A DNA stretch of 64,000 nucleotides from Pseudomonas sp. PA27(2017) (GCF_001945445.1 NZ_MSXW01000052.1:1-64000); one strand, 5' to 3'. Counted from the first letter of the stretch, positions 36,318 through 45,638 are shown. Notes: generated by a model not told the origin, from the sequence alone. Made by a program: numbers and translations.

Positions 36318-39005
36318 CTAGCGGCCTTTCACCGCTTTGCGTTTGATCCCATCTGACGGGGGCGCAGGACGCGGGGTCGCGACGCTCCAATAGGCCTCAT
36401 GCCCATTGACATAACGGCTTGCCTTCTCCGACGCGGGCACCTTTTCGTCCCAGGAAATATACCAATAGCAGTAGGTTACGGCCCGAGTGATCGCGACGTA
36501 AGCTGTTCGCAGCGCCTCCTGCTGCTGCGCCCTATCATAGCCGCAGGGATCGTCTGGATGTGCCATACCGGCTTGGGCATAGAAATCATTTCTCGAAGGC
36601 GATGAGGTGGTGACCTCACAGTCCCCCAGTAAAAAGACCGCATCGGCCTGCAAGCCCTTCGAGGAGTGGTATGTCAAAAACTTGATGGCCTTGCCTCGCT
36701 CGTCTTGACGGGCTCGTTCGATAACATCGCTGAGCTTTGTCTGGGCATCTTTTTTGGTGTCGCGCTTGCGGTAAAGCACCAGGATCGAACGACCGGCGTC
36801 GTAATGGTGTTCGACCATCGAAACTAGGTGCCCCCAATCAAGCTCTCGAACTTCTACCGGTACCTGGTTATCAATCACACGTTTGTTGACCGCTATTCCA
36901 TGCTTGTTCTCAAAACCAGGGGTCTGATTGACGATCGCTTCAGCCGCATCAACCACCATTTGGTGTGATCGGTGGTTCTCCTGCATGAACACCTGTGTCT
37001 GCTTCGGCGACTTAAACTCCTTGCCGAACTCCATCAGAAAACGCGGAGAGCTGCCACGCCATCCATAGATGCTTTGCCAATCGTCACCCACCGCCATTAC
37101 TGAAGCATAGGCCGGCGCACCGAGGGTCTTAGCAGTCAGCCCGCGCCGCTCGATCTCGCTGAAGGTCGCCCTCACCCAAGAGATTGTGTTCGCTCCAACA
37201 TCTTGAAACTCGTCAATGAGCAGCGTCGTCATCGGACGAAGTACGCTGTCTGGCACTGCCCGGAAATTTTGCTGACCACGTTCGCTGAACATCGCGAACA
37301 TGCTGTTGAACGTCATTACCGGTGGACTCATCCCCAGCAGTCGTTCGTTAAAGGCGGCCCAGTAAATGCTCATGGCGTGGAAAAACATGGCGTCGGGGTC
37401 ACCCTCGTACAGGCCCATATTTTTGACCGCCTCGATGGCGTCTAGCCCCAGGTTTTCGATGAAAGAGGCGGTGGAGAAAAAGGCCTCCAAAATATAGCTG
37501 GAGCTGATCTCCCCCCTGACCTTGTACCGGAATTTCGGGCACCCGTTCACACGACCTTTGAGCGCGTCAACCGACTGTGTGGCATCGACGTAGCTGTTCA
37601 GGTAGACGACCCGTGAACTGCAAAAGGCCTGAAACAGCGTCCGCTTGTCACGTACATGCTTGCGCATGTACCAGCCATACTGATGATCGAGCTTGAGTTC
37701 ATCCGGTTCGGTCTCATCGACCCCTAAAATGACGTAGGTCTCGAACTCGGGGATGTATCCATTGACTTGGAAATCTTTTCCAAGCAATCGAAGGGTCTTC
37801 TGGGCCGGCTCTATCCCTTCAATCGGCCAATGCCCGGCAGCTTGCCAGTGAGCTTCGAGCTGAGCGCACAAGGCAGCATCGATATTCGCCATTTGCCAGG
37901 CCTTACCCTGGCGCTCAAGTACGTCCGGATGATCTTTCTCCATCGTATCCAGTAGCAGGGAACGCTGATAGAGCTCCCCTATCAATGCGCGAAAGACCTG
38001 ATTGGTTTCGAAAAGCTCTTGGTAAACGGCGTTCATTAGATCGAGCTGAGTCTCACCCAGCTTGACCTGCAACATTGATCCGTCCCGCTCATCCTCATCC
38101 GGCTTGTTGTCCAAGAACTCGAAAGCCTTGACGTCACTAAGCCCGTCGATACTTTTGGCAAACGATAGAATGCGAGAATGAAAAGTGCGGACAATCTCTA
38201 GCGACTTTTTCTCGCTGACCTCGTAACCCCAGAGCTCAAACACCTCGCGGACTTTCTTTGCGAAATCAAGTTTGGATTCTTTCGTAAAGGTAACGACCGT
38301 CAACCCCGACAAATCAATCTTGAGATAGTGGTAGAGAACGATCAGCCGTAACACCATAGTGGTCGACTTACCACTGCCAGCGCCGGCAACGACAGAGGTG
38401 GTCGGAGTGGTCGACAAGATCATCTTCCACTGATCCTCTGACGGAGGTTGGTCAGGAAGATAGTGCTCCACATCCTGCCGGATCTCATCGGCCATCTCTG
38501 GAGTAATCGCGAATCTCCAGTCTTTGAACAGAGCGGGTTCTTTTACGCCTGGTGCAGCAGGAATCGCGGCGGTTCCTGGACGCAACTCAACAATTAGCTT
38601 CCCCTCGTCCAGCCCCTGGGTATGTCCCTGAGTGAAGCCCTCGTTGAGGCCTTCACTTTTACCCTCCGAGTAACCCGTGGCTCTACCCTCAGCCCAGCCC
38701 GACTCCAGCCCCTGACCACGCCCCGAACTGAAACCCTCTTCAGTGCCTACCTCACGTCCCGCTTTCCACGCAGAGACTTGTTGAAATCCAACGACGTCAA
38801 GAATGCTATTGGTGAGAGTGTTTAAAAGGCCGCGCTTGGTTGGCTGCGGGCGAAGACTAGATTTACGTAAATCATGGTCAGCTGACGATGCTATCTTCGA
38901 TGGTTCAGAATGAGGGTTGGTTGGTCGCGAATCCACTAGCTCAAGGCTCCCTGCAGGCTTAGGGCGCGCCAGACTTCCCAGCACTGCCACTTCGGTCAAG
39001 GGCAA
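36318..39005 (-). CDS. UvrD-like SF1 helicase with Gly-x3 repeat N-terminus
   Basis: About 895 residues. The helicase core starts near residue 185: Walker A VVAGAGSGKSTTMVLR, motif Ia VVTFTKESKLDFAKKVREVF, Walker B LLIDEFQDVGAN, motif III AVGDDWQSIYGWRG, motif IV QENHRSHQ, motif V YHSSKGLQADAVFLLGDCE and motif VI LRTAYVAITRA. This is the UvrD/Rep superfamily 1A. Residues about 82-135 are an unusual tract with Gly at every fourth place (GREVGTEEGFSSGRGQGLES onward). There is no ATG: the frame opens after a TAA near 39009, and a TTG (39005) or later GTG must start it. A broken IS3 begins only about 70 bp upstream, so its promoter or 5' end may be lost. It is convergent with the RT gene. Confidence 0.87.
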   Translation of the reverse strand: MPLTEVAVLGSLARPKPAGSLELVDSRPTNPHSEPSKIASSADHDLRKSSLRPQPTKRGLLNTLTNSILDVVGFQQVSAWKAGREVGTEEGFSSGRGQGLESGWAEGRATGYSEGKSEGLNEGFTQGHTQGLDEGKLIVELRPGTAAIPAAPGVKEPALFKDWRFAITPEMADEIRQDVEHYLPDQPPSEDQWKMILSTTPTTSVVAGAGSGKSTTMVLRLIVLYHYLKIDLSGLTVVTFTKESKLDFAKKVREVFELWGYEVSEKKSLEIVRTFHSRILSFAKSIDGLSDVKAFEFLDNKPDEDERDGSMLQVKLGETQLDLMNAVYQELFETNQVFRALIGELYQRSLLLDTMEKDHPDVLERQGKAWQMANIDAALCAQLEAHWQAAGHWPIEGIEPAQKTLRLLGKDFQVNGYIPEFETYVILGVDETEPDELKLDHQYGWYMRKHVRDKRTLFQAFCSSRVVYLNSYVDATQSVDALKGRVNGCPKFRYKVRGEISSSYILEAFFSTASFIENLGLDAIEAVKNMGLYEGDPDAMFFHAMSIYWAAFNERLLGMSPPVMTFNSMFAMFSERGQQNFRAVPDSVLRPMTTLLIDEFQDVGANTISWVRATFSEIERRGLTAKTLGAPAYASVMAVGDDWQSIYGWRGSSPRFLMEFGKEFKSPKQTQVFMQENHRSHQMVVDAAEAIVNQTPGFENKHGIAVNKRVIDNQVPVEVRELDWGHLVSMVEHHYDAGRSILVLYRKRDTKKDAQTKLSDVIERARQDERGKAIKFLTYHSSKGLQADAVFLLGDCEVTTSSPSRNDFYAQAGMAHPDDPCGYDRAQQQEALRTAYVAITRAVTYCYWYISWDEKVPASEKASRYVNGHEAYWSVATPRPAPPSDGIKRKAVKGR

Positions 39006-39072
39006 AGATTACCACCATAACTGAAACGGCAAGCTTATAACGCAAGGTCACGGTCGCCACCGGAGTCTCGCA

Positions 39073-40313
39073 GACTGGTCTGTCCCGGGCTGAGTGGACA
39101 CTGACTTAAGGTGGATAATGTCCACCACAAGGAGTGTTCATGACCCAGGCCAGACGACGTTTTTCCGAATCCTTTAAACGCGAGGCAGTAGACTAGGGGC
39201 TTGCCGGTACGCCGCTTCGTCATGTGGCCGAGACGCTTGGCATCGCTGAAAGCCTGCTAGGAAAACCGAAGCGCCAGTTCGAACAGTGAGGTGACGATGC
39301 CTTTCTGGGCGATGACAAGCAGTGTGGAGAGATGTTGGCTACGCCAGCAGCTGGCTCAGTTCACCATGGAACGCGATGTTTTAACAAAGGCGCTCGCCAT
39401 CTTCTCGCAACCCACGAAGTGAAGTTCCGCGCCATCGAAGTGCTGACCGGTCGCTGTCCGGTAGCGCCAATGTACCGGCTGCTGCGGGTATCACGCAGCG
39501 TCTATGCCTGGCAGCAGCGGCCACCTTCGGCGAGAGAGATGGCAGATCGGCGCCTGAGCGAGGAAATCCGCGTCGTCCACCACGAGGTGAATGGAATCTA
39601 TGGCCATCGCCGAATCAAGGCGAGTTGGCGGCTATGGGGTATATGTGTGGTCGACACCGAGTGGCTCGACTAATGCGAAAAGCCGGTCTGCGCGTTGGTT
39701 CGCGCAAGCGCTGGCGGCCGGTTTCCAGCAGTCGTCGTGCTCTGCCGGTTGCCCCGAATCACCTGGATAGCCAGTTCGCTTCGAATCGCGCTAGTCGGCA
39801 CTGGGTCTCGGACATGACCTACGTGCGGACGGCCCAAGGCTGGCTGTATCTGGCCGTGGTGCTTGATCTTAATCACTTGCTGTCGTCGGTTGGGCGATGC
39901 ACCATCGGATGAAGCAGGCTCTGGTACACGCCGAACTGGAGATGGCCGTGGCTCGCCGACAGCCGCAAACGAAGGTACTGCGGCACTCGGATCGTGGCAG
40001 CCATTACTGCGCGTACGATTACCAGGCCTTGCTGCGGCGATACCGCATCGTGCCCAGCCATTCGCGTCCGGGGAACTGCTGGGACAACGCAGCGATGCAG
40101 AGCTTCTTTCGTTCGCTGAAGACCGAGCGGGTGTACCTGACCCGCTACGCTAGCTACCGGGAGGCGAAAACCGACCTGTTCGACTACATCCGCTTTTACA
40201 ATCACCGCCGTTGCCACTCGACGTTGGGCTATCTCAGTCCGATGGAGTTCGAGCAGCGCTATGCAAGCAGTAACTCTTAACTACCTGTCCATCAGTTCCG
40301 GGACAGGCCAGTC
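39073..40313 (+). mobile_element. degenerate IS3-family insertion sequence
   Basis: Imperfect terminal inverted repeats: GACTGGTCTGTCCCGGGCTG from 39073 and its counterpart ending at 40313 (on the other strand GACTGGCCTGTCCCGGAACTG). OrfA starts at 39140 (MTQARRRFSESFKREAVD) and hits an in-frame TAG. OrfB is split over frames at 39437-39670, 39625-39900 and 39897-40280, with the D-D-E core pieces WVSDMTYVRT, HSDRGSHYCAYDYQ and NCWDNAAMQSFFRSLKTE still visible. No target duplication is clear. It cannot transpose on its own. It sits between the helicase start and the end of nucC. Confidence 0.85.
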
Positions 40314-40333
40314 CATGTAGATCAGTTGATCCA

Positions 40334-41062
40334 TCAGCTGCTAGTAAGCCACTGTGCGTAAGCGTCGATATCGATCATTGGGACTGTACCGCTAAACTGA
40401 AGCTCAGCAATAAGTTTGAACAGGAATGCGGTAGCAGGCTTGGTTTCACGTTCAAAGTTGAATTGATCCGCCTTGGCCTCGTAGTAGAAATGACCGTGGG
40501 AGGCAACGCACCCCATGTCGAGACGGCCAACGCCCATGTCCCCTCTCAACGCTTTCTCGAAAGACTCGCCCAGGGCAGGACTCCATTCACTCTCAAAGGT
40601 CAGTATCCCGCCAATAATTGGGATCTGCTGCTTGGCGGGATATGTGCCGCCTGCGTGGGGTATTGGAAGGCTGGTGCGGTGCAGTTTTCGAACACTTTCT
40701 ACTTTCCGCTGCGCGTAGGCGATTAGGCTTGCATCAGCGGTCTGCTTTGCCTCAAAGACCGCGTAAACGCTCTCAGCCGGGATGATTTTCTGCTCACCAA
40801 AGGTGAATATGAAAGGTGAGTACTGCCGGTCATAGACCACAACGTCGATCTGTTGGCTGAAGTTGCCCTGACTATCGACAACGTGGGCTTTATCTGCCTG
40901 GTAACGCTTAGGCAGGTATTTCTGCAAAAGCTCTAACCAGACACCCTCGCTGGCGTCGCCTTTAGTTCCTGGATGCTTGAACGCCTGCCGAGCGGTCGAC
41001 AGGCGACCCTGAATGTCTTCGTGGAGGGATGAAAGCAGCGTTGCTAGCGACCATTCGGACAT
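40334..41062 (-). CDS. nucC: NucC, CBASS effector endonuclease
   Basis: A 242-residue protein. QQIDVVVYDRQ places Asp73, and ESVYAVFEAKQTAD places Glu104 and Lys106, exactly the D/E-x-K positions of the NucC active site as I recall it for the E. coli enzyme. Flanking text (PGTKGDASEGVWLELLQKYL, LHRTSLPIPHAGGTYPAKQQ) also fits. NucC forms trimers that pair into hexamers on binding cyclic tri-AMP and then cleave all double-stranded DNA, killing the infected cell. It is the last gene of the CBASS operon, 75 bp after the ATPase gene. No changed key residue is seen, so it should be active. Confidence 0.93.
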   Translation of the reverse strand: MSEWSLATLLSSLHEDIQGRLSTARQAFKHPGTKGDASEGVWLELLQKYLPKRYQADKAHVVDSQGNFSQQIDVVVYDRQYSPFIFTFGEQKIIPAESVYAVFEAKQTADASLIAYAQRKVESVRKLHRTSLPIPHAGGTYPAKQQIPIIGGILTFESEWSPALGESFEKALRGDMGVGRLDMGCVASHGHFYYEAKADQFNFERETKPATAFLFKLIAELQFSGTVPMIDIDAYAQWLTSS

Positions 41063-41137
41063 GACACACCTCGAAGTAACTTACGGCTGTTGAAAAACGG
41101 TGTACTCGGTCAGCACCAGAACACCAGCGAGCTGCTA

Positions 41138-42070
41138 TCAGAATTTGTCCTGAAATGGGGGTGTGGGAATCATGTTGTGGGCGGTGAGCAACGCCGTTCG
41201 CGCATCGACAGGATTGCGAGGGTATGCCGCCAGGATGATTGAAGGGATCAGGCGCTGATTGATGTCGGAGAAGGTGAAGCCTGGGACTCCCTGGCCACGC
41301 TCCCCAGTCAACTTGACCAGTTGCCCAATCACATCGTCACCCAACCCGAGTGCCCCCAGCTGAGATTGAAACAGGTAACGGCGCTGCTCATCATTAGGCC
41401 GGGTGAAACTCAGAACCTCTGCTGCACGCCTTCTAACGGCTGGATCCAAAGCGTTAAGACGGTTTGTGCACATAATGACCGCAGCAGGAAGCCGGCTACT
41501 GGCAAGGCGGTCAATTCCACGGATGAACGCGTTCACACCCGCGCGATCTTCATGATGCATCTGCGCGCTTTCACGAGACTGCGCCAGGGCATCCGCCTCA
41601 TCGACCAGCAGGATAATTGCTCCGCGTGCTTTCGAAGATGCTGACTTCAGCTTCTCTGCTGCCTCAACCGTGTAGTCGAACGCCGCAGAGATTAGCTGTG
41701 TCATTTCTCCAACGCGGCCTTGCCCACGCGTCGACAAGCTAAGCGGATAGAGGGTGATGTCGATACCCTCCTGGCGCGCTACAGCATCACCGATCGTTTC
41801 GGCCAGTTCTGTCTTACCCGACCCAACATCACCAGAGAGCACAACCAAAGGAGGGCGACGCAGCACAGAGTCAAGAAGCCCTTTTGCATTAGGGTGGTGC
41901 CGCTCTGCCCACTCCGTAAGCCCAAAAGGATTAACCAGCAGTCCCAGGATATTGGTCAGGCGCTGTTTCTGCTCATCGAGTCCAACCAAACGGGCAAGCC
42001 GCTCCTGGGGTTCGAAATCAGGATAAATCACGCGGCGCTCAAAGAGCTCATCGATAGAAGGCTTGCTCAT
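41138..42070 (-). CDS. cap6: Cap6, TRIP13-like AAA+ ATPase of type III CBASS
   Basis: A 310-residue AAA+ protein. Walker A is LSGDVGSGKTELAETIG, Walker B IILLVDEADALAQSR, sensor 1 AAVIMCTNRLNALDP and the Arg finger region PAVRRRAAEVLSFTRP. TRIP13/Pch2-like ATPases remodel HORMA proteins. In CBASS, Cap6 disassembles the HORMA-CD-NTase complex to switch signalling off. ATG at 42070 overlaps the HORMA stop (ATGA), so the two are translationally coupled, as expected for partner proteins. Confidence 0.92.
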   Translation of the reverse strand: MSKPSIDELFERRVIYPDFEPQERLARLVGLDEQKQRLTNILGLLVNPFGLTEWAERHHPNAKGLLDSVLRRPPLVVLSGDVGSGKTELAETIGDAVARQEGIDITLYPLSLSTRGQGRVGEMTQLISAAFDYTVEAAEKLKSASSKARGAIILLVDEADALAQSRESAQMHHEDRAGVNAFIRGIDRLASSRLPAAVIMCTNRLNALDPAVRRRAAEVLSFTRPNDEQRRYLFQSQLGALGLGDDVIGQLVKLTGERGQGVPGFTFSDINQRLIPSIILAAYPRNPVDARTALLTAHNMIPTPPFQDKF

Positions 42071-42585
42071 GTGAAACTCCTCACAGTGGAACGGCTTAGG
42101 GAGCGACCGCCTGCAGAATAATTGTGGTCGTGTTCGAGGTAGCCGCTGACTCCGGGCTCAGAAGCAGTAGTCCGATTGAAAGGAAGCTCTCCTAAAGCGG
42201 CACTGCGTTCCGCTTCCGAGGCCTGGTGATATTTGGTGCTGTACGTCATGAAGCTGTAAAAGCTGGCGTTCGTGATGTCCTTGTTAGCGCGGACTTTACC
42301 GGGGTCATCATCCGTCCCGGAGCTCATCAATTCTTGCGCGGTGTAGCGCAAGGTTGGCTCGATCCACTCATCATTACGCTTAAAACCATAGGTGACCGTG
42401 TCGAGGTAACCGGCCTTGAGCATTGCCACCATTTCCTTCTCATAGTCGTCAATGCGTGACGCACTCGGGGCCCCGTAGAAACGCTGAATCCGTCTCAGGT
42501 CGGTGGCAACCTTCGCAGAAAGTTGGCGAGCGTGCGTGATGGTGAATGTCTGCGACGCTGAGGTCGTATAGCTGAAAGAACTCAT
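42067..42585 (-). CDS. cap7: Cap7, bacterial HORMA-domain protein of CBASS
   Basis: A 172-residue protein starting MSSFSYTTSASQTFTITHAR, with the HORMA order of an N-terminal helix (ARQLSAKVATDLRRIQRFYG), a strand-rich centre (YLDTVTYGFKRNDEWIEPTL) and a C-terminal safety-belt-like segment (GYLEHDHNYSAGGRSL). Bacterial HORMA proteins sense a phage peptide and activate the adjacent CD-NTase. Position between cdnC and the TRIP13-like gene supports the call. Only one HORMA gene is present. It starts 6 bp after the cdnC stop. Confidence 0.88.
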   Translation of the reverse strand: MSSFSYTTSASQTFTITHARQLSAKVATDLRRIQRFYGAPSASRIDDYEKEMVAMLKAGYLDTVTYGFKRNDEWIEPTLRYTAQELMSSGTDDDPGKVRANKDITNASFYSFMTYSTKYHQASEAERSAALGELPFNRTTASEPGVSGYLEHDHNYSAGGRSLSRSTVRSFT

Positions 42586-42591
42586 CTCACC

Positions 42592-43557
42592 TCACCCCTG
42601 AAAAGTAGTGCCAAGAACTTTCTGCCAGTAACTGACGGTTGCTTGCTTGGTGGTTGCGTAAAGAGCACCGTCAATAGCGTCACCAGCGTCGGAAGCCGCG
42701 CTGATGATCAGATCCACGTTACTCTGCGTGTACAGACGAGAAACATTGTTATCAGGGTTAACCGGGTCGAAAATTTGCAGCACATCGGTGCATGCCCCCA
42801 CCGCAGAAGCACGATAGTTGTCTTCAAAGACAATCCGCTCAGCCAGCTCTGAGCGCACGATATAGGTGAAAAAAGACTGCATCGCCTCGGGGTAATCGCT
42901 GAAGTCGACTCCCTCATCAATTAGCTTCGCCAGAATCATTTCGATCATGAAAGACTTGAAGCGAAACCCATGGCGCTCGGCTTTCATAAGGCGAGCCCAA
43001 TGCTTGATCAGCCGCACGACCTGGGCGAAATGGGTGGGAGCGATGCGCTTGCGCTGCTTTGCGAACTCCAGATGCAGGGGAATGCTCGTTTCAAGAAACG
43101 ACCCGTCATCCTGGCTAACCAGATTCCCTCGCCATTGGGGCTTGCCGTTGTAAAGGACAGGCACCAAGTCAACGTTGAGCCCTGACCCTTTGAAGTTGAC
43201 TTGGACGGAATACGTCTGAGGAGTGACCTGGTCGCTCGTGAAATTCGGGAAAGCTTTGCGCAGGCGCTCCGTCAGGTACGAGATCAACTCTCGAATGTCG
43301 TGCGGCGCATCTGAACCACTGATGTACACCGCTACGTCAATGTCGTTGAGCGAGCGCAATGCTGTGCCCTTGGCCAAACTGCCCGACAGCATCATGCGTT
43401 TAAGCGAAAAATCAGGGTGCTCACTTAAGTACCCTTCAAGCTTGTCCTGCAGGCGCTGCGCCTGTGCCCGGTACTCCGTAGCCTTGCCCTTGGGCAAATT
43501 CACCTTTTCTTCGGCGAACCGCGCAATGTCTCGATGATCTACATGCTCTCTAGACAT
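42592..43557 (-). CDS. cdnC: CD-NTase (CdnC-type) of type III CBASS
   Basis: About 321 residues from ATG at 43557, which has GGAGG six bases upstream; a start five codons earlier is less likely. The nucleotidyltransferase signature is MLSGSLAKGTALRSLNDIDVAV (G-S, then D-x-D), and the third Asp is in GLNVDLVPVLYNG. VVRLIKHWARLMK is the following helix of the OAS-like C-terminal domain. With HORMA, TRIP13 and NucC partners it should be clade C and make cyclic tri-adenylate, which activates NucC. Product identity is inferred from the operon. Confidence 0.92.
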   Translation of the reverse strand: MSREHVDHRDIARFAEEKVNLPKGKATEYRAQAQRLQDKLEGYLSEHPDFSLKRMMLSGSLAKGTALRSLNDIDVAVYISGSDAPHDIRELISYLTERLRKAFPNFTSDQVTPQTYSVQVNFKGSGLNVDLVPVLYNGKPQWRGNLVSQDDGSFLETSIPLHLEFAKQRKRIAPTHFAQVVRLIKHWARLMKAERHGFRFKSFMIEMILAKLIDEGVDFSDYPEAMQSFFTYIVRSELAERIVFEDNYRASAVGACTDVLQIFDPVNPDNNVSRLYTQSNVDLIISAASDAGDAIDGALYATTKQATVSYWQKVLGTTFQG

Positions 43558-43632
43558 ACCACCTCCAAGCAAACCGCAGTCAGACCAGGCCTGGACAAAG
43601 GGCCGAAAGGGTCAATCGGCAAGCCAGACAAA

Positions 43633-43714
43633 AAGTTCGGAAAAGCGAACTTGTGACGTAAGCTACACTTTCTGCCGTTATTGTCAAAGCATTTGTTCGG
43701 AATAGTGGTACAAT
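43633..43714. promoter_or_regulatory. divergent CBASS/capH control region with operator-like repeats
   Basis: AAGTTCG (43633-43639) and CGAACTT (43646-43652) form a perfect inverted repeat around GAAAAG. TTGTTCGG...TACAA near 43693-43713 repeats the left half. On the minus strand TTGACA (43687-43682), 16 bp, then TAGCTT (43665-43660) is a likely cdnC promoter, with the repeat just downstream of its -10. On the plus strand TGGTACAAT (-10 at 43709-43714) is an extended -10 for capH, overlapping the second site. CapH would repress both from here. Confidence 0.65.
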
Positions 43715-43744
43715 TTTTTTGGTAACCGACGGAGATGCACCTGA

Positions 43745-44068
43745 ATGACAACTCGTCTCGGCGAGAAGCTTCGCGATTTGCGTAAGCAACGTGGACTGAC
43801 ACTGGAGAAGCTGGCTGACTCAGCGGGCCTGAGCAAAAGCTACCTTTGGGAGCTTGAAAACCGGGAGTCGCAGCGGCCCTCTGCTGAAAAGCTCACAGCC
43901 TTGGCCGATGTGCTTGGTGTTGCGACAGCCTATTTTCTTGAGGATGATTTACGGCAACCTGAAGAACGGCACCTCGACGATGCGTTCTTTCGCGGATACA
44001 AGACTCTTGAGCCCGATGCCAAGGCTCAACTAAGAAAAATACTAGAGACGTTCAAAAAGGATTTTTGA
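43745..44068 (+). CDS. capH: CapH-like HTH repressor of CBASS
   Basis: A 107-residue XRE/Cro-type protein. The HTH is LGEKLRDLRKQRGLTLEKLA, GLSKSYLWELENRE, ending in VATAYFLEDD. The C-terminal 35 residues (RGYKTLEPDAKAQLRKILET) look like a dimerisation or protease-sensitive tail. It is divergent from the CBASS operon and overlaps the metallopeptidase gene by one base. In known CBASS loci CapH represses the operon and is cleaved by CapP after DNA damage. GGAG precedes the ATG at 43745. Confidence 0.87.
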   Translation: MTTRLGEKLRDLRKQRGLTLEKLADSAGLSKSYLWELENRESQRPSAEKLTALADVLGVATAYFLEDDLRQPEERHLDDAFFRGYKTLEPDAKAQLRKILETFKKDF

Positions 44069-44964
44069 TGGTTGACGACCTAGAGGTATGGACGCCTCAG
44101 CGAGCAGCAAATCGGCTTACCAAAATCTGTGACCTTTTCAGTAGCCAACATGGTGGGCAGCGTTTTCCCGTCGATGTCCCGATGTTGGCGCTGGAAGCCG
44201 GCGGCATTTTTCGATGGCCTGATCCCATCGCAAAAGTTGAGGCAGTAGACATCCCAAGCTTTGAAGGGGCTCTGTTTCACAACGGGAAGCGAGAGAAGAA
44301 ATGGCTGCTGGCTTACAATGAGAAAATCCAGTCCCCCGGACGAATTCGTTTTACTCAAGCCCATGAGCTAGGCCATTACATCCTTCACCGATTGCTGCGG
44401 GATGAGTTCCAGTGCAGTAAAGAAGACATGCTCTCTTGGCACGAAAGGTCAATAGAAGCAGAAGCGGATCTTTTCGCTTCTTTTCTGCTCATGCCTCTGA
44501 ACGATTTTCGTGAACAGATAACGCCGGATGTCGATATCGACATGCTGCGCCACTGCGCAGATCGCTATGGTGTATCCCTCACTGCTGCAGCGCTGAAATG
44601 GATCAGTTCCACCGGGGAGAGCGCTTTGCTGCTTCTATCGCGCGATGGCTATATGAAGTGGGCATACTCAAGCAATGCAGCCAGGCGCAATGGTGCCTTC
44701 TTTCGCACAAGAGGAGTCGCGACGCCGATACCTCCGGGCTCACTCGCAGCCTGTCCGGAAGTGACACATGATCGCCTCGGTGTGAAGCTACCAGCTAGAA
44801 CCTGGTTTCCCCACGCCGACAAGGATGCGGTTGTCCGGGAAACGAAGATTCACTCAGATCGATACGAGTATGTCTTCACGATACTGCATTTGGCTCGATC
44901 CTGCTCAGTATGGCCACCCTACCCTACAGACCAAGATCGCGAGCAAAAAGAGGGTTTCTGGTAA
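44068..44964 (+). CDS. capP: CapP-like ImmA/IrrE metallopeptidase
   Basis: About 298 residues from ATG at 44068 (TGATG overlap with capH; a TTG one codon earlier is also in frame). The zinc site is FTQAHELGHYILH (H-E-x2-H), and the downstream Glu is in SIEAEADLFASFLLMP. Residues 190-298 form a C-terminal sensor-like domain with one conserved-looking Cys near LAACPE. CapP is a DNA-damage-stimulated protease that cleaves the CapH repressor and turns on CBASS. Gene order and overlap match known CapH-CapP pairs. Confidence 0.88.
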   Translation: MVDDLEVWTPQRAANRLTKICDLFSSQHGGQRFPVDVPMLALEAGGIFRWPDPIAKVEAVDIPSFEGALFHNGKREKKWLLAYNEKIQSPGRIRFTQAHELGHYILHRLLRDEFQCSKEDMLSWHERSIEAEADLFASFLLMPLNDFREQITPDVDIDMLRHCADRYGVSLTAAALKWISSTGESALLLLSRDGYMKWAYSSNAARRNGAFFRTRGVATPIPPGSLAACPEVTHDRLGVKLPARTWFPHADKDAVVRETKIHSDRYEYVFTILHLARSCSVWPPYPTDQDREQKEGFW

Positions 44965-45142
44965 CCGCTAGAGGGCGAGGTATAAGCTTGGTGTATTACC
45001 CAAACACGATGGGATGAGACCGCCCGACTAGAAAAGTTAATCCTCGGCGATCAGAAGCTCAGTCCACTTCGCCAGGGACAGACCGGCCATATAACGACCG
45101 GCCCAGGCAACTCTAACTGAGCCAGTCTTGGACGCTGTAATT

Positions 45143-45430
45143 TTAAGTGCTTATCGTGTGGCCAAGCTTCTCGGTTAACAGCTTATAAAAATCTTCGCGC
45201 TTGCGAGGGTTTTTGATCTCTTTGCACGCTTCGTCTAACGCCTTGATAGCCGCATCATGCGTAATCTTTTTCTGATCAATCAGTGGCTTTAGCTTTACGT
45301 CGTAGATGTACTTGAGCTCGTTGTAGTCGCCGCACTGGGCACACGAAACCAGGCTAGAATCGCGCTTACCCCCCGGATTTTCATCACTGTAGCTGTACTG
45401 GTCGTTAATGTCGCTGATGTTCTTAGCCAT
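45143..45430 (-). CDS. small hypothetical protein with a CxxC motif (95 aa)
   Basis: ATG at 45430 (MAKNISDINDQYSYSDENPG) follows AGGAG at normal spacing. SCAQCGDYNELKYIY holds a CxxC pair; the rest is a Lys-rich helical segment ending EKLGHTIST. No family recognised. It is downstream of capP on the opposite strand. Confidence 0.65.
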   Translation of the reverse strand: MAKNISDINDQYSYSDENPGGKRDSSLVSCAQCGDYNELKYIYDVKLKPLIDQKKITHDAAIKALDEACKEIKNPRKREDFYKLLTEKLGHTIST

Positions 45431-45638
45431 GAGGTATCTCCTGAGCCAGGCGATCTTGAACAATCCTTATCGCTACAGGCCAATTGACCATAGTGGCCTT
45501 TACCCACTATTCAAGCTTTAGCAATGACTGGTTACCACTGTGACAGCCTGATGAGTAGCTGCACGTTTTTTGCGCTGCCTCTACAAGCGTCCTCGCAGCA
45601 GCTACGGTCGCAGTGCGCAAATGGTAGGAAAAAAAACG

